A stretch of DNA of 17,159 nucleotides, from the NCBI GenBank assembly GCA_905215115.1, contig CAJMOP010000037.1:1-17159 (forward strand). The letters are read 5' to 3'. Both the position numbers and the translations under genes were made by a program. How positions within the stretch are numbered: position 1 is the stretch's first letter; each line of letters opens with the position of its first letter. This document shows, one piece after another, positions 6,937-14,046 of the stretch. Under the pieces are notes generated by a model. The model was not told the origin of the DNA. It made no database searches and saw only the letters and a list, made by a program, of their open reading frames with translations. Origin of the DNA: an uncultured bacterium (GTDB taxonomy: Bacteria > Actinomycetota > Coriobacteriia > Coriobacteriales > Coriobacteriaceae).

Positions 6937-7845
6937 ATGGCCAACCTTCGCGACATTAAGAAGCGAATCTCCTCGGTTACCACGACCAAGCAGATCACGC
7001 GCACGATGGAGATGGTCTCTACGGCCAAGATCCGTCGTGCCCTCGATCGCTCCAAGCAGGCCGAGCCCTATAAGGAGGCGCTGACCGACGTCATGTTGAC
7101 GGTCGCCGGCGACGCCTCCTGTTCGGGCACCGATCCCATGCTGCAGAAGCATGAGAGCGTCAAGCATGGCCTGATTGTCGTTATTGCCTCGGACCGCGGC
7201 CTTGCCGGCGGTTTCAATACGACGGTGGAGCGCACGGCCGAAAAGCTCGCCGCTTCTTGGGCGAACGACGGCATCGAGTGCGAGATCATCGCGTGCGGGC
7301 GTAAGCCGGCCACGTATTTCCGTGACCGCGCAAACGTTGTCATGCACTTTGAGGGCAACTCCTCTGAGCCCGATTTCAATCAGGCCCGCATGATTTCCTC
7401 TCATATCTGCGATGCGTATCGTGCCGGTGAGCTTGACCGTGTCGAGCTTGTCTACCACCACGCCAAGAACCGCGTGGATCAGGAGCTTCGCGTCGAGCAT
7501 CTGTTGCCGCTCGACCCCGAGATGATCGCTATGGCCCACGGTCCGCGTAAGAACGAGACCGACGCCCCTAAGCGCATCTCGTCCACGTTCGAGTTCGTGC
7601 CCTCTCCTGAGCATGTTCTCGGCAAGCTTGTGCCGTCTTATATCCTGACGGTCATCTACCAGGCCCTGATCGATTCGGCGGCTGCCGAGCAGGGTGCACG
7701 CCGCAAGGCCATGCACTCCGCGACGGAAAACGCCACCGCGATCATCTCGACCCTTACCCGCACGTATAGTCGCGTGCGCCAGGCTTCGATCACGACCGAG
7801 ATTAACGAGATCGTCGGCGGAGCCTCAGCATTGGAGGAACAGTAA
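6937..7845 (+). CDS. atpG: F1 ATP synthase subunit gamma
   Basis: Central rotor shaft turning inside the alpha3beta3 hexamer. The 302-residue product is slightly longer than E. coli gamma (287). The N-terminal helix MANLRDIKKRISSVTTTKQITRTMEMVSTAKIRRA (1-35) and the C-terminal helix containing SAAAEQGARRKAMHSATENA, RQASIT (281-286) and EIVGG (291-295) are the two conserved halves of the coiled coil. The middle holds the SDRGLAGGFN strand-loop typical of the Rossmann-like domain. AGAGGAG (6919-6925) lies upstream of ATG 6937. The 5-bp gap after atpA and the TAATG overlap with atpD indicate coupled translation. Confidence 0.96.
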   Translation: MANLRDIKKRISSVTTTKQITRTMEMVSTAKIRRALDRSKQAEPYKEALTDVMLTVAGDASCSGTDPMLQKHESVKHGLIVVIASDRGLAGGFNTTVERTAEKLAASWANDGIECEIIACGRKPATYFRDRANVVMHFEGNSSEPDFNQARMISSHICDAYRAGELDRVELVYHHAKNRVDQELRVEHLLPLDPEMIAMAHGPRKNETDAPKRISSTFEFVPSPEHVLGKLVPSYILTVIYQALIDSAAAEQGARRKAMHSATENATAIISTLTRTYSRVRQASITTEINEIVGGASALEEQ

Positions 7846-9299
7846 TGGCTAATAACACCGTAAAGCTTGCGGTCGAGGAAGCCACCAAGAAGACGACTGC
7901 CGGTGATGGTCGCATCGTGCGTATCATCGGCCCTGTCGTCGACGTCAAGTTTGACGGCGCGGTGCCCCCGATCTACAACGCGCTCACGGTCGAGGCCGAG
8001 ACCCCGATCGGTCATCTGAGCACGATCCTCGAGGTCGAGAGCCAGCTTCCGGGCGGCGTCGTCCGCACGGTCGCCATGTCCTCGACCGACGGCCTGCAGC
8101 GCGGCCTCATCGCTACCGATACCGGTGAGCCCATGAAGATGCCCGTTGGTCCCAAGACGCTCGGTCGCATTTGGAACGTCATGGGCAAGCCCGTCGACGG
8201 CAAGCCCATGCCCGAGGTGGAGGAGTTCTACCCCATCCACCATGCAGCGCCCCGCTTTGACGAGCTCACCACCAAGACCGAGATCTTCGAGACCGGCATC
8301 AAGGCCGTCGACCTGCTCGAGCCCTACATCCGTGGCGGCAAGACCGGCCTGTTCGGCGGCGCCGGCGTTGGCAAGACCGTTCTGATTCAGGAGCTCATCA
8401 ACAACCTCGCCCAGGAGCACGGCGGCACCTCGGTGTTCACCGGCGTCGGCGAGCGTACCCGCGAGGGCACCGACCTTTATCTCGAGATGAGCGAGTCTGG
8501 CGTTATCGACAAGACCTGCTTGGTCTATGGTCAGATGAACGAGCCGCCTGGAGCGCGTCTGCGCATCGGTCTGGCTGGCCTTACCACCGCTGAGTACTTC
8601 CGCGATCGCGGCCAGGACGTTCTGCTGTTCATCGACAACATCTTCCGCTTCTCCCAGGCCGGTTCCGAGGTTTCCGCACTGCTGGGTCGTATGCCGTCCG
8701 CCGTCGGTTACCAGCCTACGCTGGCTACCGAGATGGGTGACCTCCAGGAGCGCATTACCTCGACCAAGACGGGTTCCATTACCTCCGTCCAGGCTGTCTA
8801 CGTCCCTGCAGACGACCTGACCGACCCGGCGCCTGCCACGACGTTTACGCACCTGGACGCCACTACGGTTCTTTCGCGTAGCATTTCGTCGCTCGGTTTG
8901 TTCCCGGCTATCGACCCGCTCGCGTCTTCCTCCGACGCTCTCGATCCCTCGATCGTCGGCGAGGAGCACTACCGTGTCGCCGTCAAGGTCCAGGAGCTCC
9001 TGCAGGAGTACTCCGACCTTCAGGACATCATCGCCATTCTGGGTATGGACGAGCTGTCCGAGGAGCAGCGCCTTACGGTCAACCGTGCCCGTAAGATCCA
9101 GCAGTTCCTTTCCCAGTCCTTCCACGTCGCCGAGAAGTTCACCGGCAACCCCGGTGTCTACGTCCGCGTCGAGGATACCGTCCGCTCCTTCGCCGAGATT
9201 GTTGACGGCAAGGCCGATGACCTGCCCGAGCAGGCATTCCGCTATGCTTCCACGATTGAGGACGTGCGCGAGCGCGCCCGCAAGATGGGGGAGAAGTAG
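7845..9299 (+). CDS. atpD: F1 ATP synthase subunit beta (catalytic)
   Basis: Catalytic subunit making ATP from ADP and phosphate; 484 residues, normal. Visible: IVRIIGPVVDVKF (24-36), Walker A GGAGVGKT (171-178), catalytic Glu203 in GERTREGTD, MNEPPGARLR (231-240), Walker B LLFIDN (260-265), GRMPSAVGYQPTLATEMG (281-298), PADDLTDPAPATTFTHLDATTVL (321-343) and the DELSEEQR loop (402-409), the counterpart of DELSEED that contacts gamma and epsilon. No expected catalytic residue is missing. There are about 20 extra N-terminal residues before the barrel. ATG overlaps the atpG stop (TAATG), with TGGAGG upstream. Confidence 0.98.
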   Translation: MANNTVKLAVEEATKKTTAGDGRIVRIIGPVVDVKFDGAVPPIYNALTVEAETPIGHLSTILEVESQLPGGVVRTVAMSSTDGLQRGLIATDTGEPMKMPVGPKTLGRIWNVMGKPVDGKPMPEVEEFYPIHHAAPRFDELTTKTEIFETGIKAVDLLEPYIRGGKTGLFGGAGVGKTVLIQELINNLAQEHGGTSVFTGVGERTREGTDLYLEMSESGVIDKTCLVYGQMNEPPGARLRIGLAGLTTAEYFRDRGQDVLLFIDNIFRFSQAGSEVSALLGRMPSAVGYQPTLATEMGDLQERITSTKTGSITSVQAVYVPADDLTDPAPATTFTHLDATTVLSRSISSLGLFPAIDPLASSSDALDPSIVGEEHYRVAVKVQELLQEYSDLQDIIAILGMDELSEEQRLTVNRARKIQQFLSQSFHVAEKFTGNPGVYVRVEDTVRSFAEIVDGKADDLPEQAFRYASTIEDVRERARKMGEK

Positions 9300-9302
9300 G
9301 TT

Positions 9303-9695
9303 ATGCGTATCCGCATCGTGTGCCCCGTGAGCTGCGCCTATGAGGGCGACGCTGCGTTTGTGTCGATTCCGTCCACGGATGGTGAGTTTGGCGTTCTGCC
9401 TGCTCACTCCAGCGAAATCTGCACAATCGACCGCGGTTACGTTCGCGTTTCCGATAAGGCCATGGGCACTGTCGACCACACGTTTGCCGTGGCCGGCGGC
9501 TATGCCCAGGTTGCGGACGATGTCGTGACCGTCCTCGCCGAGCGCGCTTGCGATTTGGCGACCGTCGACGCCGATAAGGTTAAAGCTGATATTCAAGGTT
9601 TTGAAGAGAAGCTGGGTAATTTGTCGGAGGATGATGCACGCCGCGCCTACCTCTATAATGAAATCGCATGGTGTAAGCTCAAGCTTGCCCAATAG
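9303..9695 (+). CDS. atpC: F1 ATP synthase subunit epsilon
   Basis: Rotor subunit linking gamma to the c-ring; in many bacteria its C-terminal helices restrain ATP hydrolysis. 130 residues. The N-terminal beta-sandwich has DGEFGVLPAH (26-35), the family's 'dG..Gil..H', and FAVAGGYAQVADDVVTVLAE (61-80). A C-terminal helical hairpin (about 88-128) follows, with ADIQGFEEKLGNLSEDDARRAYLYNEIAWCKLKLA. ATG 9303 lies 3 bp after the atpD stop, with GGGGGAG upstream. It is the last gene of the operon. A small imperfect hairpin (9695-9716) and a strong terminator (9732-9770) follow. Confidence 0.94.
   Translation: MRIRIVCPVSCAYEGDAAFVSIPSTDGEFGVLPAHSSEICTIDRGYVRVSDKAMGTVDHTFAVAGGYAQVADDVVTVLAERACDLATVDADKVKADIQGFEEKLGNLSEDDARRAYLYNEIAWCKLKLAQ
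9654..9659 (+). promoter_or_regulatory. Possible -10 box for murA inside atpC
   Basis: TATAAT, an exact -10 consensus, lies in the 3' end of atpC. No good -35 stands at the right distance. Transcription from here would start near 9666 and give a leader of about 118 nt that passes through the terminator at 9732-9770 before murA. It may be a chance match (Tyr-Asn codons TAT AAT). Confidence 0.25.
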
Positions 9696-9731
9696 TCAAA
9701 CGTTTTAGCGTTCGACCATTTGCGAACACAT

Positions 9732-9770
9732 CATGCCCGGGATGGCCCAGCCACCCCGGGCATGCTTTTT
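9732..9770 (+). terminator. Rho-independent terminator after atpC, abutting the murA ribosome binding site
   Basis: CATGCCCGGG (9732-9741) pairs exactly with CCCGGGCATG (9755-9764). After one A/C mismatch, TGGC (9743-9746) pairs with GCCA (9750-9753), giving a 14-bp stem with a 3-nt loop. TTTTT (9766-9770) follows. The next base begins GAAAGGG, the murA ribosome binding site, so the structure both ends the atp transcript and could control entry into murA. Confidence 0.9.
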
Positions 9771-9783
9771 GAAAGGGTAGACC

Positions 9784-11067
9784 TTGGATATTATCCGCGT
9801 TGAGGGTGGCCACGCCATCGGAGGTTCCGTGCCTGTTTCGGGCGCCAAGAACTCCGCGCTCAAACTCATGGCGGCAACGCTTCTGGCGCCGGGCAAGACG
9901 ACGCTGCAGAACGTGCCTGATATTTCCGATGTCCACGTGATGGGCAAGGTGCTCAAGGGTATGGGCGCCACGATCGATGTTCTCGACGAGCACACGCTCG
10001 AGATCGATACCTCCCAGGTCGATTCTTGGGAGGCGCCCTACGAGCTCGTTGCCAAGATGCGTGCTTCCACCGCCGTGATGGGACCCCTGCTGGGCCGTTT
10101 CCATCGCGCCAAGATCGCCATGCCCGGCGGCTGCAACCTGGGCGCTCGCAAGATCGATATGCATATCTTGGGTCTTGAGGCCTTGGGCGTTGAGTTCGAT
10201 ACCGCCCACGGCTATATCAACGCCAATGCGCCTCAGGGCCTGCGCGGTACCACCGTCACGCTCGAGTTTGCCAGCGTCGGTGCAACCGAGAACCTCATCA
10301 TGGCCTCTGTGCGCGCACAGGGCACCACGGTTATCGACAATGCCGCCCGCGAGCCCGAGATCGTCGATCTCGCTAACATGCTCAACGAGATGGGCGCCAA
10401 GATTGTTGGCGCCGGTACGCCCGTCGTGACTATCGAAGGCGTGGAAGAGCTCCATCCCGTTATCCATCGCGTGGTGGGCGACCGCATCGAGGCCGGTACC
10501 TTTATCGTCGCCGGTGCGTTGATGGCGGACGATCGCGGTGTCGATGTCACGGGCTTTTGCCCCATTCATTTGGGCATGGTGCTCAAGAAGATGGAGCTCA
10601 TGGGTATCGACTGCGAGCGCGTCGAGGATGGCGTCCATGTGAACCGTGCCGAGCGTATCAAGCCGGTCGACATCCAGACGCTTCCGTTCCCCGGTTTCCC
10701 GACCGACATGCAGGCGCAGATTATGGTGCTCTCCGCCCTTGCCGACGGCAGTTCCGTTATTACCGAGAACATCTTCGAGAATCGCTTTATGTTTGCCTCT
10801 GAGCTGGTGCGCATGGGTGCCGACATTCGTATCGAGAGCCATCATGCCATGATTCATGGCGTCAAGGGCTTCTCGGGTGCACAGGTTACCTCGCCCGATC
10901 TGCGCGGCGGAGCGGCCCTCGTCGTAGCGGGCTTGATCGCCGACGGGACGACCGAGGTTTCGGCTATCCATCACATCAAGCGCGGCTACGAGCAGTTTGT
11001 CGAAAAGCTGCAGGCGCTCGGCGCGCATGTCGAGCATGCTACCGTCCCCGATCCCGTCATCTACTAA
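9784..11067 (+). CDS. murA: UDP-N-acetylglucosamine 1-carboxyvinyltransferase
   Basis: First committed step of peptidoglycan synthesis: transfers enolpyruvate from PEP to UDP-GlcNAc, in the cytoplasm. 427 residues, normal length. Visible: VSGAKNSALKLMAATLLAPG (18-37) with Lys22-Asn23, the catalytic loop AKIAMPGGCNLGARKIDMH (109-127) with Cys117 (E. coli Cys115, the residue alkylated by fosfomycin), PTDMQAQ (306-312) with Asp308, and IKRGYEQFVEKL (398-409) with Arg400. Having Cys rather than Asp at 117 predicts a fosfomycin-sensitive enzyme. The start is TTG 9784, with GAAAGGG (9771-9777) 6 nt upstream. murA downstream of atpC is also seen in Bacillus, with a few genes between. The LCP gene follows by 12 bp. 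Confidence 0.96.
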   Translation: MDIIRVEGGHAIGGSVPVSGAKNSALKLMAATLLAPGKTTLQNVPDISDVHVMGKVLKGMGATIDVLDEHTLEIDTSQVDSWEAPYELVAKMRASTAVMGPLLGRFHRAKIAMPGGCNLGARKIDMHILGLEALGVEFDTAHGYINANAPQGLRGTTVTLEFASVGATENLIMASVRAQGTTVIDNAAREPEIVDLANMLNEMGAKIVGAGTPVVTIEGVEELHPVIHRVVGDRIEAGTFIVAGALMADDRGVDVTGFCPIHLGMVLKKMELMGIDCERVEDGVHVNRAERIKPVDIQTLPFPGFPTDMQAQIMVLSALADGSSVITENIFENRFMFASELVRMGADIRIESHHAMIHGVKGFSGAQVTSPDLRGGAALVVAGLIADGTTEVSAIHHIKRGYEQFVEKLQALGAHVEHATVPDPVIY

Positions 11068-11079
11068 TACAGGTTGCCT

Positions 11080-12315
11080 ATGTTTAATAAAAAGCCCCTC
11101 GCAGATACCACCACCCGAAGACCCTCAACTGGTGCGCAGGCCAAGATCTACAGTCGCGATAACGTGGCTCGCTATTCCGAGCGCGCTCGCCAACGTCGTC
11201 GTAGCCACACGATTCGTCACGTCGCGCTCATTGTCGTGCTTGGCGTGCTGTTGAGTGCCACTACCGCTGCCGGCCTGTGGTTTGCCACCATTATGGGCAA
11301 GCTCGGCGATTCTAATGTCATTACCGACAATCTGCGTCGGGTTCTGGTTGACACCGATGAGGCAAAGGATCCGTTCTACGTGCTGCTTCTTGGTACCGAC
11401 GGCCGTCCGGGCGAGGATACGTATCGTGCCGACTCGATTATCCTGGCACGCATCGACCCCACGCAAAAGCAGGCGACGCTCATTTCCGTTCCGCGCGACA
11501 CCAAGGTCGAGTACAAGGGCGAGACCATGAAGATCAACGCCTGCCATACCGTTGGCGGCGCCGAGGCCATGGTCGAGGCGGTCAACGAGCTGTGCGGTGT
11601 TCAGATTTCCCACTATGCCGAGGTCAGCTTCGACGGTATGCAGGCGCTGATTGATTCGGTTGGCGGTATCGACATTAACGCAACCGATGATGTTGACGAC
11701 CCCGAGCACCTGGATATTAAGATTACCGCTGGCCAGCAGCATATGGACGGTGCCACCGCCCTTACCTATGCCCGCTGCCGCTACACCTATGCCGACGGCG
11801 ATTACACGCGCATGCGCCACCAGCGTCAGGTGCTTGGCGCCCTTGCCAACCAGATTCTCAATAACTTCGATGCCACGAAGATCTTTGGCCTGGTTAATTC
11901 GCTGTCCGATATGCTCGTAACCGATATGAGCGTTCAGGATATCGTGGCTACGGTCAACGCCATGCGCGGTATGGATGTCGACGGTATCTACTCGGCCAAC
12001 CTGCCCTCGTACGCCGACGACAGCACCATGATCGACGGTGTGAGCTACGTCTTTGTCTACGAGGACGAGCTCAAGGAAATGATGGAGCGCGTCGATGCTG
12101 GCAAGGATCCCAAGGGTCCCAACACCATGGGTCTTTCCGACGGTTCCAGCTCTACGATCGGCGACCTGAACAACAACACGTCTGACGATTACGCAAACGG
12201 TACCGCAACCTCATCGGTCAGCTCTGACGATTCCGATGACTCAAGCGATTCGAGCGATTCGGACTACTACGAAGAGCCCACCGGCGACGGCAACGGCTAC
12301 GAGGCCAATTATTAG
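11080..12315 (+). CDS. LytR-CpsA-Psr (LCP) family cell-wall polymer ligase
   Basis: LCP enzymes transfer lipid-linked glycopolymers to peptidoglycan on the outer face of the membrane. 411 residues: a basic cytoplasmic N-terminus (about 1-46, RYSERARQRRRSHTIRH), one membrane helix (about 47-70), then the LCP domain (about 98-265). Active-site-type residues: Asp107 and Arg109 in LLLGTDGRPG, Arg116 and Asp118 in YRADSI, Arg139 in ISVPRD, plus IDSVGGIDIN (191-200) and TALTYARCR...RMRHQRQVL (226-252). The C-terminal 60 residues are a low-complexity Ser/Asp/Asn tail (SSDDSDDSSDSSDSD, 381-395), probably a flexible extracellular linker. ATG 11080 has CAGG 6 nt upstream; an in-frame TTG at 11074 is less likely. 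The 12-bp gap suggests co-transcription with murA. The polymer transferred cannot be told. Confidence 0.9.
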   Translation: MFNKKPLADTTTRRPSTGAQAKIYSRDNVARYSERARQRRRSHTIRHVALIVVLGVLLSATTAAGLWFATIMGKLGDSNVITDNLRRVLVDTDEAKDPFYVLLLGTDGRPGEDTYRADSIILARIDPTQKQATLISVPRDTKVEYKGETMKINACHTVGGAEAMVEAVNELCGVQISHYAEVSFDGMQALIDSVGGIDINATDDVDDPEHLDIKITAGQQHMDGATALTYARCRYTYADGDYTRMRHQRQVLGALANQILNNFDATKIFGLVNSLSDMLVTDMSVQDIVATVNAMRGMDVDGIYSANLPSYADDSTMIDGVSYVFVYEDELKEMMERVDAGKDPKGPNTMGLSDGSSSTIGDLNNNTSDDYANGTATSSVSSDDSDDSSDSSDSDYYEEPTGDGNGYEANY

Positions 12316-12345
12316 GGTTACGCGGGCTTACCAGCCCGCGTAACC
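12316..12345. terminator. Perfect 13-bp hairpin directly after the LCP stop codon
   Basis: GGTTACGCGGGCT (12316-12328) and AGCCCGCGTAACC (12333-12345) are exact inverted repeats with the 4-nt loop TACC, beginning at the base after the TAG stop. There is no T-run downstream on the plus strand (AGTTGACGC). It probably ends or protects the murA-LCP transcript, but it is not a textbook terminator. Confidence 0.65.
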
Positions 12346-12357
12346 AGTTGACGCTGC

Positions 12358-12457
12358 AAACCCGCCAGAGCGGCAATCTGCCTTTCAACTTCGGCGGCAT
12401 GATCAAAAGATCAATGCCGCCTCGTTTCAAGGCACCTTGCTCGCTCTGGCGGGTTTT
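12358..12457. repeat. 99-nt imperfect palindrome (long stem-loop)
   Basis: Outer arms of 15 bp are exact: 12358-12372 (AAACCCGCCAGAGCG) and 12442-12456. Moving inward, GCAA (12373-12376) pairs with TTGC (12437-12440), TGCCTT (12379-12384) with AAGGCA (12429-12434), and AAC (12387-12389) with GTT (12424-12426). GGCGGCAT (12393-12400) pairs with ATGCCGCC (12414-12421), and GATC (12401-12404) with GATC (12409-12412) around an AAAA loop. In total about 40 base pairs. TTTT ends the 3' arm (12454-12457), so it can act as a terminator for the murA-LCP transcript. It is far larger than a normal terminator and may be a repetitive element or a structured RNA. No protein is encoded. Confidence 0.8.
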
Positions 12458-12495
12458 CGCTGTCGTTGCCAAAACATCGGCGTTGCCTTGGTCCG

Positions 12496-12568
12496 GACTA
12501 GTCGTTGGGTAGTCATTGGGGACGTTTTTAAACGACTAGTCAAACAAGAACCTCCCCAATGACTACCC
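12496..12568. repeat. Head-to-head repeat units with interleaved inverted repeats
   Basis: GGGTAGTCATTGGGGA (12507-12522) is exactly repeated in inverse at 12553-12568 (16 bp). GACTAGTCGTT (12496-12506) is exactly repeated in inverse at 12531-12541 (11 bp). The centre of the larger repeat is the self-complementary GACTAGTC (12534-12541), also present at 12496-12503. The segment reads as two copies of a unit of about 35 bp facing each other and sharing GACTAGTC, with divergence in the middle (CGTTTTTAAAC against GGTTCTTGTTT). As RNA, the two arm pairs are interleaved and could pair only as alternatives or as a pseudoknot. I suspect a dispersed REP-like element, from its form only. Confidence 0.75.
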
Positions 12569-12597
12569 ACAAAGCGAGAGTGGACGTCGTCATTTTG

Positions 12598-12626
12598 CGG
12601 CACTTGGGGACGTTCCTTTTGTGCCG
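12598..12626. repeat. Degenerate third copy of the TTGGGGACGTT unit
   Basis: TTGGGGACGTT (12604-12614) repeats bases 12516-12526 and continues CCTTTTG, resembling the inverse copy's GGTTCTTGTTTG. It is flanked by CGGCAC (12598-12603) and GTGCCG (12621-12626), a 6-bp inverted repeat. TTTGGGACACTCCTT (12631-12645) looks like a further decayed copy. Together with the elements before it, this fills the convergent gap; I find no supportable gene in it. Confidence 0.5.
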
Positions 12627-12687
12627 GCAGTTTGGGACACTCCTTGCGTTAAGAGGCTGGCGTGCGTCAACCTGTTCTCATTGCAGC

Positions 12688-12725
12688 AAAAAATCGCCCC
12701 GTTCTTGGTTGAGGACGGGGCGATT
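12688..12725 (-). terminator. Terminator of pepT (probably bidirectional)
   Basis: Read on the minus strand, AATCGCCCCGT (plus 12715-12725) pairs with ACGGGGCGATT (plus 12692-12702), an 11-bp stem with a 12-nt loop, followed by six T residues (plus-strand A-run 12688-12693). It lies 27 bp past the pepT stop. A T-run at plus 12730-12734 would let it act in the other direction as well. Confidence 0.88.
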
Positions 12726-12751
12726 CGTCTTTTTGACTTGTGCAGCCAGGC

Positions 12752-13999
12752 TTATGCAAAGCGGGCGACGAGCTCCTGGAGCACGTCGGTCATCTTGACG
12801 AGCGAACTGACCGGGACGAATTCGTTGACGCCGTGGTAGCAATAGCCGCCGGTGGAAAGGTTGGGGCAGGGCAGACCGCGGAACGACAGCTGCGCGCCGT
12901 CGGTGCCGCCGCGAATCGGCAGCACTTGGGGCTCAACGCCGCAGGCAAGGTAGGCTTCCTTGGCAACATCAATAAGCTCGGGAAAGTCACAAACGATCTC
13001 GGCCATATTTCGATACTGCTGCTTAATCTCGACTGTCACGCGCTCCTCACCCAGACGCTGGTTGAGCATCGAGGCGGCGGCATCAATAAGGTCGAGTTTC
13101 TGCTGGAACTTGGCGGCGTCATGGTCGCGGACGATATAGCGCGCTGTGGCGTGATCGACGGTCGCAGATACACCCTCAAGGTGATAAAAGCCCTCGTAGC
13201 CTTCCGTATACTCCGGACGCTGCACGTAGGGGAGCAACGCGTTGAAGTCGCAGAACAGATTGCCTGCGTTGACCATACGGCCCTTAGCGTCGCCCGGGTG
13301 GATGGACTGGCCCTCAAAGCAGACAGTCGCCTCGGCGGCGTTAAAGCACTCCCACTCCAGCTCGCCGATGGGGCCGCCGTCGACCGTGTAGGCGTACTTG
13401 CAGCCAAAGGTATCGATATCCAGCAGCTCGGCTCCGTGGCCGATCTCCTCGTCAGGGCAGAAGCAAATGCCGAGTGCGGGATGGGGCAGAGAAGGGTCCT
13501 GAGCGATACGCGCGACAAGTGACATGATCTCGGCGACGCCTGCCTTGTCGTCCGCGCCCAGCAGCGTGGTGCCATCGCTGCAGACCAGGTCCTCACCCGC
13601 GAGGTCATTCAGGGCGGGAAGCTTGGCGGTACTCATGGCAACGGGCTTACCGTCAACCGTGCCGCAGACCAGGTCGCCGCCTTCGTAGTGTACGATGTGC
13701 GGCTTCACGCCGGCGCCCGGTGCAACTTCGGTGGTGTCGAGATGGGCGATCAGGCCCAGGGCGGGCTTGTCCTCAGCGCCCGCACTTGCGGGGATATGCG
13801 CGCAGACATAGGCGTGCTCGGTCACGTGGGCATCTTCCGCACCAAGCTCGCGCAGCTCTTCAGCCAGCACGTTGGCAAGGTCAAACTGAACGGTGCTCGA
13901 AGGTACCTGGTCGCAGTTTGCATCCTCGGACTGCGTGTTGATCTGGACGTAGCGCAAAAAGCGCTCGAGGACATCGGGGTTCGTGGTGGTGTTTTCCAT
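12752..13999 (-). CDS. pepT: Peptidase T (tripeptide aminopeptidase, M20B)
   Basis: Cytoplasmic zinc enzyme removing the N-terminal residue from tripeptides. 415 residues (family about 410). Metal and catalytic residues align with known PepT: His86 and Asp88 in GLIAHLDTTEVAPG, Asp150 in LLGADDKAG, Glu184-Glu185 in PDEEIGHG, Asp207 in AYTVDGG and His389 in CYHGVNEF. The dimerisation domain lies between, with QSIHPGDAKGRMVNA (231-245) typical of the family. The frame is open to 14095, but ATG at 13999 fits better: GGAG lies 8 nt upstream on the minus strand, and MENTTTNPDVLERFLRYVQINTQSE matches the start of PepT proteins. It is convergent with the LCP gene and divergent from the metalloregulator gene. 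Confidence 0.95.
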   Translation of the reverse strand: MENTTTNPDVLERFLRYVQINTQSEDANCDQVPSSTVQFDLANVLAEELRELGAEDAHVTEHAYVCAHIPASAGAEDKPALGLIAHLDTTEVAPGAGVKPHIVHYEGGDLVCGTVDGKPVAMSTAKLPALNDLAGEDLVCSDGTTLLGADDKAGVAEIMSLVARIAQDPSLPHPALGICFCPDEEIGHGAELLDIDTFGCKYAYTVDGGPIGELEWECFNAAEATVCFEGQSIHPGDAKGRMVNAGNLFCDFNALLPYVQRPEYTEGYEGFYHLEGVSATVDHATARYIVRDHDAAKFQQKLDLIDAAASMLNQRLGEERVTVEIKQQYRNMAEIVCDFPELIDVAKEAYLACGVEPQVLPIRGGTDGAQLSFRGLPCPNLSTGGYCYHGVNEFVPVSSLVKMTDVLQELVARFA

Positions 14000-14037
14000 A
14001 AAGACCGCTCCAATCTTGGTCGTCGTGTGCAACAAGA

Positions 14038-14043
14038 ACTCTA
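14038..14043 (-). promoter_or_regulatory. Candidate extended -10 of pepT
   Basis: On the minus strand the sequence TGCTAGAGT carries an extended -10 (TG, one base, then TAGAGT). It would place the transcript start near 14031, about 30 nt before the pepT start codon. The -35 region would fall inside the palindrome at 14047-14066. Confidence 0.35.
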
Positions 14044-14046
14044 GCA

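Noticed and set aside
7656..9692. Very long open frame (about 678 codons) on the minus strand opposite atpG/atpD/atpC
   Set aside because: It lies wholly antisense to unmistakable ATP synthase genes. Such frames arise in GC-rich genes when third-position bias removes stops from the complementary frame, and its composition resembles no protein family.
9679..11037. Minus-strand frame of about 452 codons opposite murA
   Set aside because: Same antisense shadow effect; murA on the plus strand has all its catalytic motifs.
12559..12798. Possible 79-residue protein in the LCP-pepT gap
   Set aside because: It runs through the repeat copies and the pepT terminator, has no good ribosome binding site and resembles no family.
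12740..13522. Plus-strand frame of about 260 codons opposite pepT
   Set aside because: Antisense to pepT, whose metal ligands are all present; the frame runs out of the terminator region.
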